From Streptococcus infantis (GTDB lineage Bacteria; Bacillota; Bacilli; Lactobacillales; Streptococcaceae): a DNA stretch of 64,000 bases. The position numbers and the translations under genes were made by a program. The notes under the pieces were generated by a model. That model was given only the letters and a program-made list of their open reading frames with translations. It searched no databases and had not been told where the DNA came from. Location of the stretch: assembly GCF_021497965.1 (NCBI RefSeq), contig NZ_CP046525.1:62001-126000 (forward strand), read 5' to 3'. Shown here piece after piece: positions 1-8,903 of the stretch (position 1 is the first letter of the stretch; the number at the start of each line of letters is the position of its first letter).

Positions 1-21
1 GGTTTCAAGTAGAGGTTGCAT
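1..21 (-). CDS. 5' end of a divergent gene, possibly GH92 alpha-mannosidase
   Basis: Only seven codons are inside the window, reading MQPLLET from an ATG at 21. An AGAAGGAAA ribosome binding site lies just upstream on the minus strand and an extended -10 further out, so this is a real start. In S. pneumoniae a GH92 alpha-1,2-mannosidase lies next to the GH125 and GH38 genes, and its N-terminus as I recall it is very similar. The identity is inferred from context and memory; seven residues cannot prove it. Confidence 0.4.
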
Positions 22-52
22 AGTGATTTCCTTCTGTAGGACTTTTGTATTC

Positions 53-61
53 AGTATAACA
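53..61 (-). promoter_or_regulatory. extended -10 promoter of the divergent gene
   Basis: The minus strand reads TGTTATACT, an extended -10 element (TGn plus TATACT), about 35 nt upstream of the ATG at 21. I see no convincing -35, which is common for extended -10 promoters in streptococci. Confidence 0.5.
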
Positions 62-117
62 CAAAAATAAAGAAAGACATCTAAAAGTTGAAATAGTGTA
101 TAAATATATATTTAAAA

Positions 118-146
118 TTTACAAATATGAGCTTTTTTGCTAGAAT
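118..146 (+). promoter_or_regulatory. sigma-A promoter of the 169-1566 gene
   Basis: TTTACA at 118-123 and TAGAAT at 141-146 are 17 bp apart, with TGC before the -10 (extended -10). Transcription would start near 153, giving a leader of about 16 nt that is little more than the AAAGGAG ribosome binding site. Confidence 0.7.
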
Positions 147-168
147 GAGGGTAAGAAAGGAGATTATT

Positions 169-1566
169 ATGAGTAATATTGATGAACACTCTACTAATGA
201 AGAGTTAGTAGAAAAAGAGGAGTTGCAATCTGCAGAATCAGTAGAAGAGGTTGTAAAAGAGGAAGAAACACCAACCTCAGAAACAGCAGAACCTACTGTT
301 GAGAAAGAAGAAGCCTCATCTTCTACGGAAGCGTCTGATCCTGTAGCTGAGGAGCCGGCAAAAGAGGCAGTGGCTACACCTACAGCTACTAAAGGTTTTG
401 ATGTAAATGAACTTGTGGAAAAAGCAAAAGATTTATTCCAAAAGAGAAAAATTGCTGTTATCGGTGTTCTTGCAGCAGTTGCTGTACTGATTGTTGCACT
501 TGTTGGTTTCAAGGTATATGATTCTCAACCAAAGAGCTTGCTAGATGTTGTTCAGGTACAATTTTCAGGATACGAAGAATCTGGAACATTGACATACAAC
601 AGTGATGAAGTCACAGCTAAACTTCAAGAAATAGCTTATAAAAAAGCTGGATTTAGCTCCAAACAAGCAGCAGGTTTGGCACAAAAAGACCCAGTTACTT
701 TTTCAGAAGTCACTAGAGATCCAAAACTAGCATCAAAATATGGCAAGGCAGATGCTTTGATTAGAAGTGTCCAATTTAGCTTTGATAAAACAAGTGACCT
801 AAAAAATGGAGATGAGGTTACTTTCAGCGTTGTGACCACTTCAAAGAGTGCACCGGTTAAGGCTGAAAAGAAAACCTTCAAAGTTGAAAATCTTAAAGAA
901 TATGAAAAAGTTTCAGCTTCTGATTTGTTGACAGAAACACCTGTAACATTCGCTGGACTTAACGGCTATGGTACTGTTTCAATCGCTAAAAATTCTAAGA
1001 ATGAAACTTACTTCGATTTTGAAAATGGTGAACGTCCAAAGAATTTGAAAAACGGCGATAAAGTTACTTTGAAAGTGAATGATGCTTATATTAATTCTTT
1101 GAAATCATCTGGTAAAATGGTAGATTCTAAGACTGTCGAAGTGACTGTCGAAGGACTTAAAGACTTGAAAGATGTGAAGAACTTTGCTGATTTGTTGAAG
1201 AAGAATGAAGACTACAGCAAGTCAGAACACAAGAATGATTCATATACTACGTATACTTTAGAGTCACAAGGAAGCTACTTGAAAGTGATTCCTGGCGAAG
1301 ACAAAAATTCAAGTGCGAAAATCTCCTTAATCACTGTCTACAAAGTAACAAAGACAAGCTCTGGATTTTCAAACTCAACAACTGTCCGCTACAAATACTT
1401 CGGCTATGATGCCTTCCTATTGAAGGACGGAAACTTGGATCTTAATACGGCTTCGAAAGTATCTGACAGTTGGGGAACTGAAGATTATGAAGGTTTGAAA
1501 TCAGAATTGTTGACGAACGGATATAAAGAATTCGATAATAAAAAAGACAATAAGAAAAGTGAATAA
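169..1566 (+). CDS. single-pass membrane protein with acidic cytoplasmic N-terminus and repeated extracellular domains
   Basis: The protein is 465 aa from the ATG at 169, chosen because AGAAAGGAG sits 7 nt upstream; an earlier in-frame ATG at 127 lacks a site and precedes the -10. Residues about 1-85 are rich in Glu, Ser and Thr. One hydrophobic helix follows near residues 99-121 after a Lys/Arg patch, giving an N-in, C-out topology. The outer part holds two related modules, recognisable by FSGYEESGTL and FAGLNGYGTV, each followed by a K-N-G-D turn. The layout resembles streptococcal YvbJ/TcaA-like envelope proteins, but without the N-terminal zinc ribbon. Function unknown. It is a single-gene unit with its own promoter and terminator. 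Confidence 0.8.
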   Translation: MSNIDEHSTNEELVEKEELQSAESVEEVVKEEETPTSETAEPTVEKEEASSSTEASDPVAEEPAKEAVATPTATKGFDVNELVEKAKDLFQKRKIAVIGVLAAVAVLIVALVGFKVYDSQPKSLLDVVQVQFSGYEESGTLTYNSDEVTAKLQEIAYKKAGFSSKQAAGLAQKDPVTFSEVTRDPKLASKYGKADALIRSVQFSFDKTSDLKNGDEVTFSVVTTSKSAPVKAEKKTFKVENLKEYEKVSASDLLTETPVTFAGLNGYGTVSIAKNSKNETYFDFENGERPKNLKNGDKVTLKVNDAYINSLKSSGKMVDSKTVEVTVEGLKDLKDVKNFADLLKKNEDYSKSEHKNDSYTTYTLESQGSYLKVIPGEDKNSSAKISLITVYKVTKTSSGFSNSTTVRYKYFGYDAFLLKDGNLDLNTASKVSDSWGTEDYEGLKSELLTNGYKEFDNKKDNKKSE

Positions 1567-1593
1567 AAAGTTGGGCTTGCCCAACTTTTTTTC
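1567..1593 (+). terminator. intrinsic terminator
   Basis: AAGTTGGGC, loop TT, GCCCAACTT, then a run of seven T. A perfect 9-bp stem, directly after the stop of the membrane-protein gene. Confidence 0.92.
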
Positions 1594-1693
1594 ATAAGTT
1601 TGTTTCAAAACGACTTTAGTTTGTGTATATCTTTTGGACCTATTTTTTCTTATACTGAAAATGAATATTTGTTTGAAAGAGGCAAAACAGTTT

Positions 1694-2974
1694 ATGGTTT
1701 ATTCAAAAGAAATTGTCAGAGAGTGGCTAGATGAGGTAGCGGAGCGTGCTAAAGATCATCCGGAATGGGTGGATGTCTTTGAACGTTGCTACACAGACAC
1801 TTTAGACAATACAGTTAAAATCTTAGACGACGGCTCAACTTTTGTATTGACTGGAGATATCCCAGCTATGTGGCTTCGTGACTCAACTGCTCAGCTTAGA
1901 CCTTATCTTCATGTGGCTAAAAGAGACCCTCGTTTGCGTCAGACCATCGCTGGTTTGGTCAAACGCCAGATGACCTTGATCCTCAAGGATCCCTATGCCA
2001 ACTCTTTCAATATTGAGGAGAACTGGAAAGGGCATCACGAGACCGACCACACCGATTTGAATGGCTGGATTTGGGAGCGCAAGTATGAAGTTGATTCGCT
2101 TTGCTACCCTTTGCAATTGGCTTATCTTCTGTGGAAAGAAACTGGTGAGACTAGCCAGTTTGATGAAACTTTTGTCACAGCGACCAAGGAAATCCTTCAT
2201 CTCTGGACAGTGGAACAAGACCATAACAACTCACCTTATCGCTTCGTTCGTGACACTGATCGCAAGGAAGATACCTTGGTAAATGACGGATTTGGACCTG
2301 ACTTTGCTGTGACAGGTATGACCTGGTCAGCCTTTCGTCCAAGTGATGATTGCTGTCAGTATAGCTACTTAATTCCGTCGAATATGTTTGCAGTGGTTGT
2401 CTTGGGTTATGTCCAAGAAATCTTTGCAGAATTGACTCTAGCCGATAGTGAGAGTATCATTGCAGATGCCAAACGCCTCCAAACTGAGATTCAAGAAGGA
2501 ATCGAAAATTACGCCTACACTACAAACAGCAAGGGCGAGAAAATCTATGCCTTTGAGGTAGACGGTCTAGGAAATGCTAGCATCATGGATGATCCTAACG
2601 TGCCAAGTTTGTTGGCTGCTCCATATATTGGTTACTGTGATGTCAATGATGAAGTGTATCAAGCCACTCGTCGCACTATCCTGAGCCCTGAAAATCCATA
2701 CTTCTACCAAGGAGAGTACGCAAGTGGACTTGGAAGTTCTCATACCTTCTACCGCTATATCTGGCCGATTGCCCTTTCTATCCAAGGATTGACAACTACT
2801 GACAAAGCTGAGAAAAAATTCTTGCTGGACCAACTAGTTGCCTGTGATGGTGGAACGGGTGTCATGCATGAAAGCTTCCACGTAGACGATCCGACTCTCT
2901 ACTCTCGTGAATGGTTCTCGTGGGCCAACATGATGTTCTGCGAATTAGTCTTGGATTACTTGGATATTCGCTAA
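1694..2974 (+). CDS. GH125 exo-alpha-1,6-mannosidase
   Basis: 426 aa, the full family length. It matches my memory of pneumococcal SpGH125, a metal-independent inverting exo-alpha-1,6-mannosidase acting on mannosides from N-glycans. The landmarks GDIPAMWLRDS, NIEENWKGHHETDHTDLNGW and the C-terminal MHESFHVDDPTLYSREWFSW are present; this family uses an Asp as acid and a Glu as base. The ATG at 1694 (MVYSKEIV) was chosen over an upstream one at 1661 because GAGG lies 11 nt before it and homologues begin there. No signal peptide is visible, so it acts in the cytoplasm on imported oligosaccharide. A BOX repeat separates it from the GH38 gene. Confidence 0.93.
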   Translation: MVYSKEIVREWLDEVAERAKDHPEWVDVFERCYTDTLDNTVKILDDGSTFVLTGDIPAMWLRDSTAQLRPYLHVAKRDPRLRQTIAGLVKRQMTLILKDPYANSFNIEENWKGHHETDHTDLNGWIWERKYEVDSLCYPLQLAYLLWKETGETSQFDETFVTATKEILHLWTVEQDHNNSPYRFVRDTDRKEDTLVNDGFGPDFAVTGMTWSAFRPSDDCCQYSYLIPSNMFAVVVLGYVQEIFAELTLADSESIIADAKRLQTEIQEGIENYAYTTNSKGEKIYAFEVDGLGNASIMDDPNVPSLLAAPYIGYCDVNDEVYQATRRTILSPENPYFYQGEYASGLGSSHTFYRYIWPIALSIQGLTTTDKAEKKFLLDQLVACDGGTGVMHESFHVDDPTLYSREWFSWANMMFCELVLDYLDIR

Positions 2975-3124
2975 TACTCTTCGAAAATCAAATTTAAACC
3001 ACGTCAGCTTCGCCTTGCCGTATATATGTTACTGACTTCGTCAGTTCTATCTACAACCTCAAAGCAGTGCTTTGAGCAACCTGCGGCTAGCTTCCTAGTT
3101 TGCTCTTTGATTTTCATTGAGTAT
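2975..3124. repeat. BOX element, modules A-B-C
   Basis: The segment begins TACTCTTCGAAAATC and ends GATTTTCATTGAGTA, forming terminal inverted repeats. Inside are a boxA core (CACGTCAGCTTCGCCTTGCC, essentially the classic BOX-A1R primer site), one boxB (TTACTGACTTCGTCAGTT with a CAAAGCA/TGCTTTG hairpin) and boxC (CAACCTGCGGCTAGCTTCC). BOX elements are non-autonomous repeats typical of the pneumococcus/mitis group. This copy starts at the base after the GH125 stop codon. Confidence 0.93.
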
Positions 3125-3175
3125 AAGGAGCACGCTTTAGCTTCACTGATTCTTGGAAAGAATCACAAATTTACA

Positions 3176-3190
3176 TTTAAAACGTTAACA
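3176..3190 (+). promoter_or_regulatory. cre-like CcpA site upstream of GH38
   Basis: TTTAAAACGTTAACA contains the AACGTTAACA core of the catabolite-responsive element; relative to TGWAANCGNTNWCA it mismatches at the G in position 2. It lies 35 nt before the GH38 start, so CcpA bound here could repress GH38 and the genes after it. Confidence 0.55.
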
Positions 3191-3224
3191 ATAAAAATTT
3201 AAATTTAGAATGAGGTTTTACTTC

Positions 3225-5870
3225 ATGGAAAATGTTGTTGTACATATCATCTCTCACAGCCACTGGGATCGTGAGTGGTATCTACCTTTTGAAAGTCACC
3301 GTATGCAATTGGTGGAACTTTTTGACAATCTGTTTGATCTTTTTGAAAATGACCCTGAATTCAAGAGCTTCCACTTGGATGGACAAACCATCGTCCTCGA
3401 TGACTATTTAGAAATTCGTCCTGAAAACCGTGATAAGGTGCAGCGTTATATCGACGAAGGCAAATTGAAGATTGGGCCTTTCTATATCTTGCAGGATGAT
3501 TACTTGATCTCCAGTGAAGCCAATGTCCGCAATACCTTGATTGGTCAAGCTGAATGTGCAAAATGGGGCAAATCTACGCAGATTGGTTACTTCCCAGATA
3601 CCTTTGGAAATATGGGACAAGCACCTCAAATCCTTCAAAAATCAGGTATTCACGTAGCAGCCTTTGGACGCGGGGTGAAACCAATCGGATTTGACAACCA
3701 AGTCCTCGAAGATGAGCAATTCACTTCTCAATTTTCTGAAATGTACTGGCAAGGTGCAGACGGTAGCCGTGTACTCGGTATTCTCTTTGCTAACTGGTAC
3801 AGTAACGGGAACGAAATTCCGGTAGATAAAGACGAAGCTTTAGCTTTCTGGAAACAAAAATTGGCAGATGTTCGTGACTATGCCTCCACCAACCAATGGT
3901 TGATGATGAACGGCTGTGACCACCAACCAGTTCAACGAAACTTGAGTGAAGCTATTCGTGTGGCAAACGAACTTTTCCCTGACGTGACTTTTATTCATAG
4001 CTCCTTTGATGAATACGTTCAAGCTGTCGAAAGTGCACTTCCTGAACACCTATCAACAGTTACAGGTGAATTGACCAGTCAGGAAACGGATGGCTGGTAT
4101 ACCCTTGCCAATACCTCTTCTTCACGTGTTTATCTCAAACAAGCCTTCCAGGAAAATAGTAACTTACTTGAGCAAGTAGTAGAACCATTAACCATCATCA
4201 CTGGTGGGCATAACCACAAGGATCAATTGACCTATGCTTGGAAAACGCTCTTGCAGAATGCCCCACACGATAGTATCTGTGGTTGTAGTATTGACGAGGT
4301 TCACCGTGAAATGGAAACTCGCTTTGCCAAGGTCAACCAAGTTGGGAACTTTGTCAAAACAAACCTTCTCAATGAATGGAAACACAAAATAGCAACTCAG
4401 GAAGCGCAAAGTGATCACCTCTTTACAGTCATCAACACTGGATTACATGACAAGGTTGATACTGCCAGTGTTGTGGTAGATGTGGCCACTTGTGATTTCA
4501 AGGAATTGCACCCAACAGAAGGCTTCAAGAAAATGGCAGCTTTGACTTTGCCAGATTACCATGTTGAAGACTTGGATGGTCATGTCATTGAAGCCAAGAT
4601 TGAAGATTTGGGAGCAAGTTTTGGCTACACTTTACCTAAGGATAAATTCCGTCAGCCTTATATTGCTCGTCAAGTACGCGTGACGATTCCAGTTCATCTT
4701 GCACCACTTTCTTGGGCAAGTTTCCAATTGGTGGAAGGGGTAGCAGAACACAGCGACGGCATCTTCCAAAATGGAGTCATTGATACACCATTCGTGACTC
4801 TTAGTGTAGACGAAGGCATCACAGTCTATGACAAGACTACTAACGAAGCCTACGAAGACTTTATCCAATTCGAGGACCGTGGTGATATCGGGAATGAGTA
4901 CATTTATTTCCAACCAAAAGGAACTGAGCCAATCTACGCTCAACTGAAAGGCTATGAAGTCTTAGAAAACAACGCTCGCTATGCTAAGGTTTTGCTCAAA
5001 CATGACTTGACTATTCCAGTTAGCGCAGATGAAAAATTGGATGCTGAACAAAGAGGTATCATCGAGTTCATGAAACGGGATGCAGGTCGTTCAGAAGAGT
5101 TGACAACCATTCCTCTTGAAACTGAGATGACTGTCTTTGTAGATAGTCCACAACTTCGCTTCATGACTCGCTTTACAAATACAGCCAAAGACCACCGTAT
5201 CCGTCTCTTGGTAAAAACTCATAATACTCGCCCAAGCAATGATTCTGAAAGCATCTATGAAGTTGTGACAAGACCAAATAAACCAGCAGCTTCTTGGGAA
5301 AATCCTGAAAATCCACAACATCAACAAACCTTTGTCAGCTTGTATGATGATGTTAAAGGAGTGACTGTATCTAACAAAGGATTGAACGAATACGAAATCC
5401 TTGGAGACGACACAATAGCTGTGACACTTCTTCGTGCTTCAGGGGAACTCGGTGACTGGGGCTACTTCCCAACACCAGAAGCACAATGCTTGCGCGATAT
5501 CGAAGTTGAGTTTGCAGTAGAATGCCATCAGGCTCAGGATCGTTTCTCAGCCTTCCGTCGTGCCAAAGCCTTCCAAGTGCCATTTACAGCTCTTCAAGTA
5601 GCAAAACAAGAAGGTAGCGTTGCAGCAACAGGTAGTCTCTTCAACCATCCAGCACTTAGCTTGCCACAAGTTTGTCCAACAGCCTTTAAGGTAGCTGAAA
5701 ATGAAGAAGGCTACGTCCTTCGTTACTACAACATGAGCCAAGAAAATGTTCGTGTGTCTGACAAACAACAAACCATTCTTGACTTATTGGAACGACCATA
5801 TCCAGTTCATTCAGGACTATTGGCGCCACAAGAAATTCGTACAGAATTGATCAAAAAAGAAGAAATCTAA
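3225..5870 (+). CDS. GH38 alpha-mannosidase
   Basis: 881 aa, the same length as the pneumococcal homologue (SP_2143). GH38 enzymes are zinc-dependent retaining alpha-mannosidases; streptococcal ones cut alpha-1,3-linked mannose. The N-terminal HSHWDREW gives zinc ligands His13 and Asp15, and YFPDTFGN puts the likely nucleophile at Asp125. A middle helical part (SICGCSIDEVHREM) and a long beta-rich C-terminus follow, as in the family. The ATG at 3225 is preceded by TGAGG at 9 nt; the upstream ATG at 3210 overlaps that site. It has no signal peptide and should act in the cytoplasm, complementing the alpha-1,6-specific GH125. Confidence 0.93.
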   Translation: MENVVVHIISHSHWDREWYLPFESHRMQLVELFDNLFDLFENDPEFKSFHLDGQTIVLDDYLEIRPENRDKVQRYIDEGKLKIGPFYILQDDYLISSEANVRNTLIGQAECAKWGKSTQIGYFPDTFGNMGQAPQILQKSGIHVAAFGRGVKPIGFDNQVLEDEQFTSQFSEMYWQGADGSRVLGILFANWYSNGNEIPVDKDEALAFWKQKLADVRDYASTNQWLMMNGCDHQPVQRNLSEAIRVANELFPDVTFIHSSFDEYVQAVESALPEHLSTVTGELTSQETDGWYTLANTSSSRVYLKQAFQENSNLLEQVVEPLTIITGGHNHKDQLTYAWKTLLQNAPHDSICGCSIDEVHREMETRFAKVNQVGNFVKTNLLNEWKHKIATQEAQSDHLFTVINTGLHDKVDTASVVVDVATCDFKELHPTEGFKKMAALTLPDYHVEDLDGHVIEAKIEDLGASFGYTLPKDKFRQPYIARQVRVTIPVHLAPLSWASFQLVEGVAEHSDGIFQNGVIDTPFVTLSVDEGITVYDKTTNEAYEDFIQFEDRGDIGNEYIYFQPKGTEPIYAQLKGYEVLENNARYAKVLLKHDLTIPVSADEKLDAEQRGIIEFMKRDAGRSEELTTIPLETEMTVFVDSPQLRFMTRFTNTAKDHRIRLLVKTHNTRPSNDSESIYEVVTRPNKPAASWENPENPQHQQTFVSLYDDVKGVTVSNKGLNEYEILGDDTIAVTLLRASGELGDWGYFPTPEAQCLRDIEVEFAVECHQAQDRFSAFRRAKAFQVPFTALQVAKQEGSVAATGSLFNHPALSLPQVCPTAFKVAENEEGYVLRYYNMSQENVRVSDKQQTILDLLERPYPVHSGLLAPQEIRTELIKKEEI

Positions 5871-5892
5871 TTTAAAAAAGATAACATAAAAA

Positions 5893-5943
5893 GAAAGGAG
5901 GAGCGAAAAGAGTAAGAACCGACTGCTTTTCTCGCTCCTTTTT
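5893..5943 (+). terminator. stem-loop between GH38 and the ROK gene
   Basis: AAAGGAGGAGCGAAAAG pairs with CTTTTCTCGCTCCTTTT through an imperfect long stem, with the 3' arm ending in CTCCTTTTTA. It could end part of the transcripts or protect the 3' end of the GH38 message. The 5' arm holds an AGGAGG that would be hidden when folded. Confidence 0.6.
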
Positions 5944-5956
5944 ACAGGTAAAAGCA

Positions 5957-6826
5957 ATGACCATTGCAACGATTGATATCGGAGGGACTGGGATTAAGTT
6001 TGCTAGTCTCACTCCTGATGGAAAAATTTTAGATAAGACCAACACCCCAACTCCAGAAACTCTGGAAGAGTTGCTAGCTTGGTTGGACCAGCGATTGTCA
6101 GAACGTGACTACCGTGGGATTGCTATGAGTGTGCCAGGTGCAGTTAATCAAGAAACAGGAGTGATTGAGGGGATTAGCGCCATTCCTTACATCCATGGTT
6201 TTTCTTGGTATGAGGCCATTGCTCATCACCAGCTACCTGTCCATCTAGAAAATGATGCCAACTGTGTTGGACTCAGCGAATTACTGGCTCACCCTGAGAT
6301 TGAAAATGCAGCCTGTGTCGTGATTGGTACAGGGATTGGTGGCGCCATGATTATCAATGGGAAGCTTCACCGTGGACGTCATGGTTTGGGCGGTGAGTTT
6401 GGCTATATGACAACTATCGAGCCTGCAGAAAAACTCAACAACTGGTCACTACTAGCTTCTACAGGAAACATGGTTCGTTATGTGATTGAAAAATCAGGTC
6501 AGTCTGACTGGGATGGACGCAAGGTATATCAAGAGGCGGCAACCGGCAATACTCTTTGCCAGGAAGCCATTGAGCAGATGAATCGTAATCTAGCTCAAGG
6601 ACTGCTCAATATCCAGTACCTGATTGATCCAGATGTGATTAGCCTAGGTGGCTCTATCAGTCAAAACCCAGATTTTATCAAAGGCGTGCAAAAAGCAGTA
6701 GACACCTTTGTGGAAAGATATGAAGAATATACAATTGCTCCAGTCATTCAAGCTTGCACCTATCATGCAGATGCCAATCTCTACGGTGCCCTTGTCAACT
6801 GGTTACAGGAGGAAAACCAATGGTAA
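5957..6826 (+). CDS. ROK-family sugar kinase
   Basis: 289 aa. The N-terminal DIGGTG (residues 7-12) is the phosphate-binding loop and VIGTGIGGA followed by [10 protein letters not shown] matches the ROK signature. The zinc-binding cysteine cluster CXCGXXGCXE of ROK regulators and many glucokinases is absent, as is a DNA-binding domain, so this is a kinase of the streptococcal fructokinase/glucokinase-like branch. Between a mannosidase and a hexosaminidase, the likely substrate is mannose or another hexose released from N-glycan; this is inferred. The gene overlaps the next start, so the two are coupled. Confidence 0.88.
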   Translation: MTIATIDIGGTGIKFASLTPDGKILDKTNTPTPETLEELLAWLDQRLSERDYRGIAMSVPGAVNQETGVIEGISAIPYIHGFSWYEAIAHHQLPVHLENDANCVGLSELLAHPEIENAACVVIGTGIGGAMIINGKLHRGRHGLGGEFGYMTTIEPAEKLNNWSLLASTGNMVRYVIEKSGQSDWDGRKVYQEAATGNTLCQEAIEQMNRNLAQGLLNIQYLIDPDVISLGGSISQNPDFIKGVQKAVDTFVERYEEYTIAPVIQACTYHADANLYGALVNWLQEENQW

Positions 6827-8700
6827 GTTTTACAGGACTTAGTTCCAAACAAGCGCAAGCTATCGAAGTATTAAAAAGTCACATTTCTCTATCAGATGTA
6901 GAGGTGGCAGTCGCTCAGTCTGACCAAGCTTCTATCTCTATCAAGGGTGAGAAGGGGCAGTATCAACTGACCTACCGTAAACCTCATCAACTCTACCGTG
7001 CTTTATCTGTGCTAGCAACAGCTTTAGCAGAAGGGGACAAGGTAGAGATTGAAGAGCAGGCGGCCTATGAAGATTTAGCCTATATGGCGGACTGTTCGCG
7101 AAATGCCGTGCTCAATGTCGCATCTGCCAAGCAGATGATTGAAGTCTTAGCTCTGATGGGTTATTCAACCTTTGAGCTCTATATGGAAGACACCTATCAG
7201 ATTGAGGGGCAACCTTACTTTGGTTATTTCCGTGGAGTGTATTCAGCTGAAGAGTTACAGGAAATTGAAGCATACGCCCAGCAGTTTGACATGACCTTTG
7301 TCCCATGCATCCAGACCTTGGCCCACTTGTCAGCCTTTGTCAAATGGGGCGTCAAAGAAGTGCAAGAACTCCGCGATGTAGAGGATATTCTCCTCATCGG
7401 TGAAGAAAAAGTCTACGATCTGATTGACGGTATGTTTGCTACTTTGTCTAAACTACAAACACGCAAGGTCAATATCGGGATGGACGAAGCTCACTTGGTT
7501 GGTTTGGGACGCTACCTTATCCTAAACGGTGTGGTTGATCGGAGCCTCCTCATGTGTCAACACTTGGAGCGCGTGCTGGATATTGCAGACAAGTATGGTT
7601 TCCACTGCCAGATGTGGAGCGATATGTTCTTCAAGCTTATGTCAGCAGATGGCCAGTACGACCGTGATGTGGAAATTCCAGAGGAAACTCGTGTTTACTT
7701 AGACCGTCTCAAAGACCGTGTGACCTTGGTTTACTGGGATTATTATCAGGATAGCGAAGAAAAATACAACCGTAACTTTAATAATCACCACAAGATTAGC
7801 CAGGATATCGCCTTTGCTGGTGGTGCTTGGAAGTGGATTGGTTTTACGCCTCACAACCACTTCAGCCGTCTCATTGCGGTCGAAGCCAACAAAGCTTGCC
7901 GTGCTAATCAGATCAAAGAAGTCATTGTGACTGGCTGGGGGGATAATGGTGGTGAAACAGCCCAGTTCTCGATTCTGCCAAGCTTACAAATCTGGTCGGA
8001 ACTCAGCTACCGCAATGATTTAGAACGTCTATCTGCCCATTTCAAGACCAATACAGGTCTATCGGTTGAGGACTTCATGCAGCTGGATCTAGCCAACCTA
8101 TTGCCAGACCTACCAGGTAATATACATGGTATCAACCCCAACCGCTATGTCTTTTATCAGGATGTTCTCTGCCCAATTCTTGACAAGCACATGACACCTG
8201 AACAGGACAAGCCACACTTTGCCCAAGCAGCTGAGACTCTTACTGCTATCAAAGAAAAAGCAGGAAACTATGCTTATCTCTTTGAAACTCAGGCACAGTT
8301 GAATGCCATTTTAAGTAGCAAAGTGGATGTGGGCCGACGCATTCGTCAAGCCTATCAAAAAGGTGATAAAGAGAGCTTGCAACAAATCGCTCGGGAAGAA
8401 TTACCAAAACTCAGAAGCCAGATTGAAAACTTCCACAAGCTCTTTAGCCAGCAATGGTTGAAAGAAAACAAGGTCTTTGGCTTGGATACAGTAGATATTC
8501 GTATGGGAGGACTCTTGCAACGAATTAAGCGAGCAGAAAGTCGTATTGAGGCTTATCTTGCTGGTCAAATTGACCGCATCGAAGAACTAGAAGTAGACAT
8601 CTTGCCATTCAATGATTTCTACGGAGACAAGGACTTCGCAGCCACAACGGCTAACCAGTGGCATACTATTGCGACAGCTTCGACTATTTACACAACTTAG
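6820..8700 (+). CDS. GH20 exo-beta-N-acetylhexosaminidase (GH20C type)
   Basis: 626 aa. It begins at the ATG at 6820, which overlaps the ROK stop by 7 nt and is preceded by CAGGAGGAAAACC. A longer in-frame reading from 6754 lies inside the ROK gene and is unlikely. NIGMDEAH places the GH20 Asp-Glu pair at 222-223: Glu as acid, Asp orienting the substrate acetamido group. [15 protein letters not shown] is the active-site tryptophan region. It matches the pneumococcal cytoplasmic GH20C, which removes terminal GlcNAc or GalNAc. No signal peptide. A terminator follows, separating it from the transporter genes. Confidence 0.9.
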   Translation: MVSFTGLSSKQAQAIEVLKSHISLSDVEVAVAQSDQASISIKGEKGQYQLTYRKPHQLYRALSVLATALAEGDKVEIEEQAAYEDLAYMADCSRNAVLNVASAKQMIEVLALMGYSTFELYMEDTYQIEGQPYFGYFRGVYSAEELQEIEAYAQQFDMTFVPCIQTLAHLSAFVKWGVKEVQELRDVEDILLIGEEKVYDLIDGMFATLSKLQTRKVNIGMDEAHLVGLGRYLILNGVVDRSLLMCQHLERVLDIADKYGFHCQMWSDMFFKLMSADGQYDRDVEIPEETRVYLDRLKDRVTLVYWDYYQDSEEKYNRNFNNHHKISQDIAFAGGAWKWIGFTPHNHFSRLIAVEANKACRANQIKEVIVTGWGDNGGETAQFSILPSLQIWSELSYRNDLERLSAHFKTNTGLSVEDFMQLDLANLLPDLPGNIHGINPNRYVFYQDVLCPILDKHMTPEQDKPHFAQAAETLTAIKEKAGNYAYLFETQAQLNAILSSKVDVGRRIRQAYQKGDKESLQQIAREELPKLRSQIENFHKLFSQQWLKENKVFGLDTVDIRMGGLLQRIKRAESRIEAYLAGQIDRIEELEVDILPFNDFYGDKDFAATTANQWHTIATASTIYTT

Positions 8701-8755
8701 AAAAACTCTATTCAGAAAAAAAGTTTCTCGTGAAACATCCTTCTTATATAAAAAA

Positions 8756-8789
8756 GCTCTCCACATAAAATAATTTGTGGAGTTTTTTC
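8756..8789 (+). terminator. intrinsic terminator after GH20C
   Basis: CTCCACA, an AT-rich loop, TGTGGAG, then six T. It ends the glycosidase operon 56 nt after the GH20C stop. Confidence 0.88.
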
Positions 8790-8802
8790 TATAATTTGTA
8801 GT

Positions 8803-8831
8803 TTAAACTGTCCTAAAAATAAGAGTATACT
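8803..8831 (+). promoter_or_regulatory. promoter of the ngt transporter operon
   Basis: TATACT at 8826-8831 with a weak TTAAAC 17 bp upstream at 8803-8808. The poor -35 would suit an activated or tightly repressed promoter. A cre site begins 6 nt after the -10. Confidence 0.6.
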
Positions 8832-8836
8832 ATTTT

Positions 8837-8850
8837 TGTAAACGTTATCA
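8837..8850 (+). promoter_or_regulatory. cre site at the ngt transcription start
   Basis: TGTAAACGTTATCA fits the CcpA consensus TGWAANCGNTNWCA at every position and sits where transcription should begin, about 7 nt after the -10. CcpA bound there should block initiation while glucose is present. Confidence 0.85.
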
Positions 8851-8903
8851 AGTTTAAAAATGTGAGATTATCAAGTTTTAGAAAAATAAAAAGGGAGGAA
8901 ATT

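Noticed and set aside
81-512. Long minus-strand reading frame over the membrane-protein gene
   Set aside because: It is rich in Ser/Thr/Phe, the complement of the Glu/Lys-rich real gene, and has no ribosome binding site. Similar antisense frames across the glycosidase and ribosomal genes were rejected for the same reason.
1651-1656. TATACT as a promoter for GH125
   Set aside because: No -35 at 15-19 bp and no TGn before it. Possible, but too weak to list.
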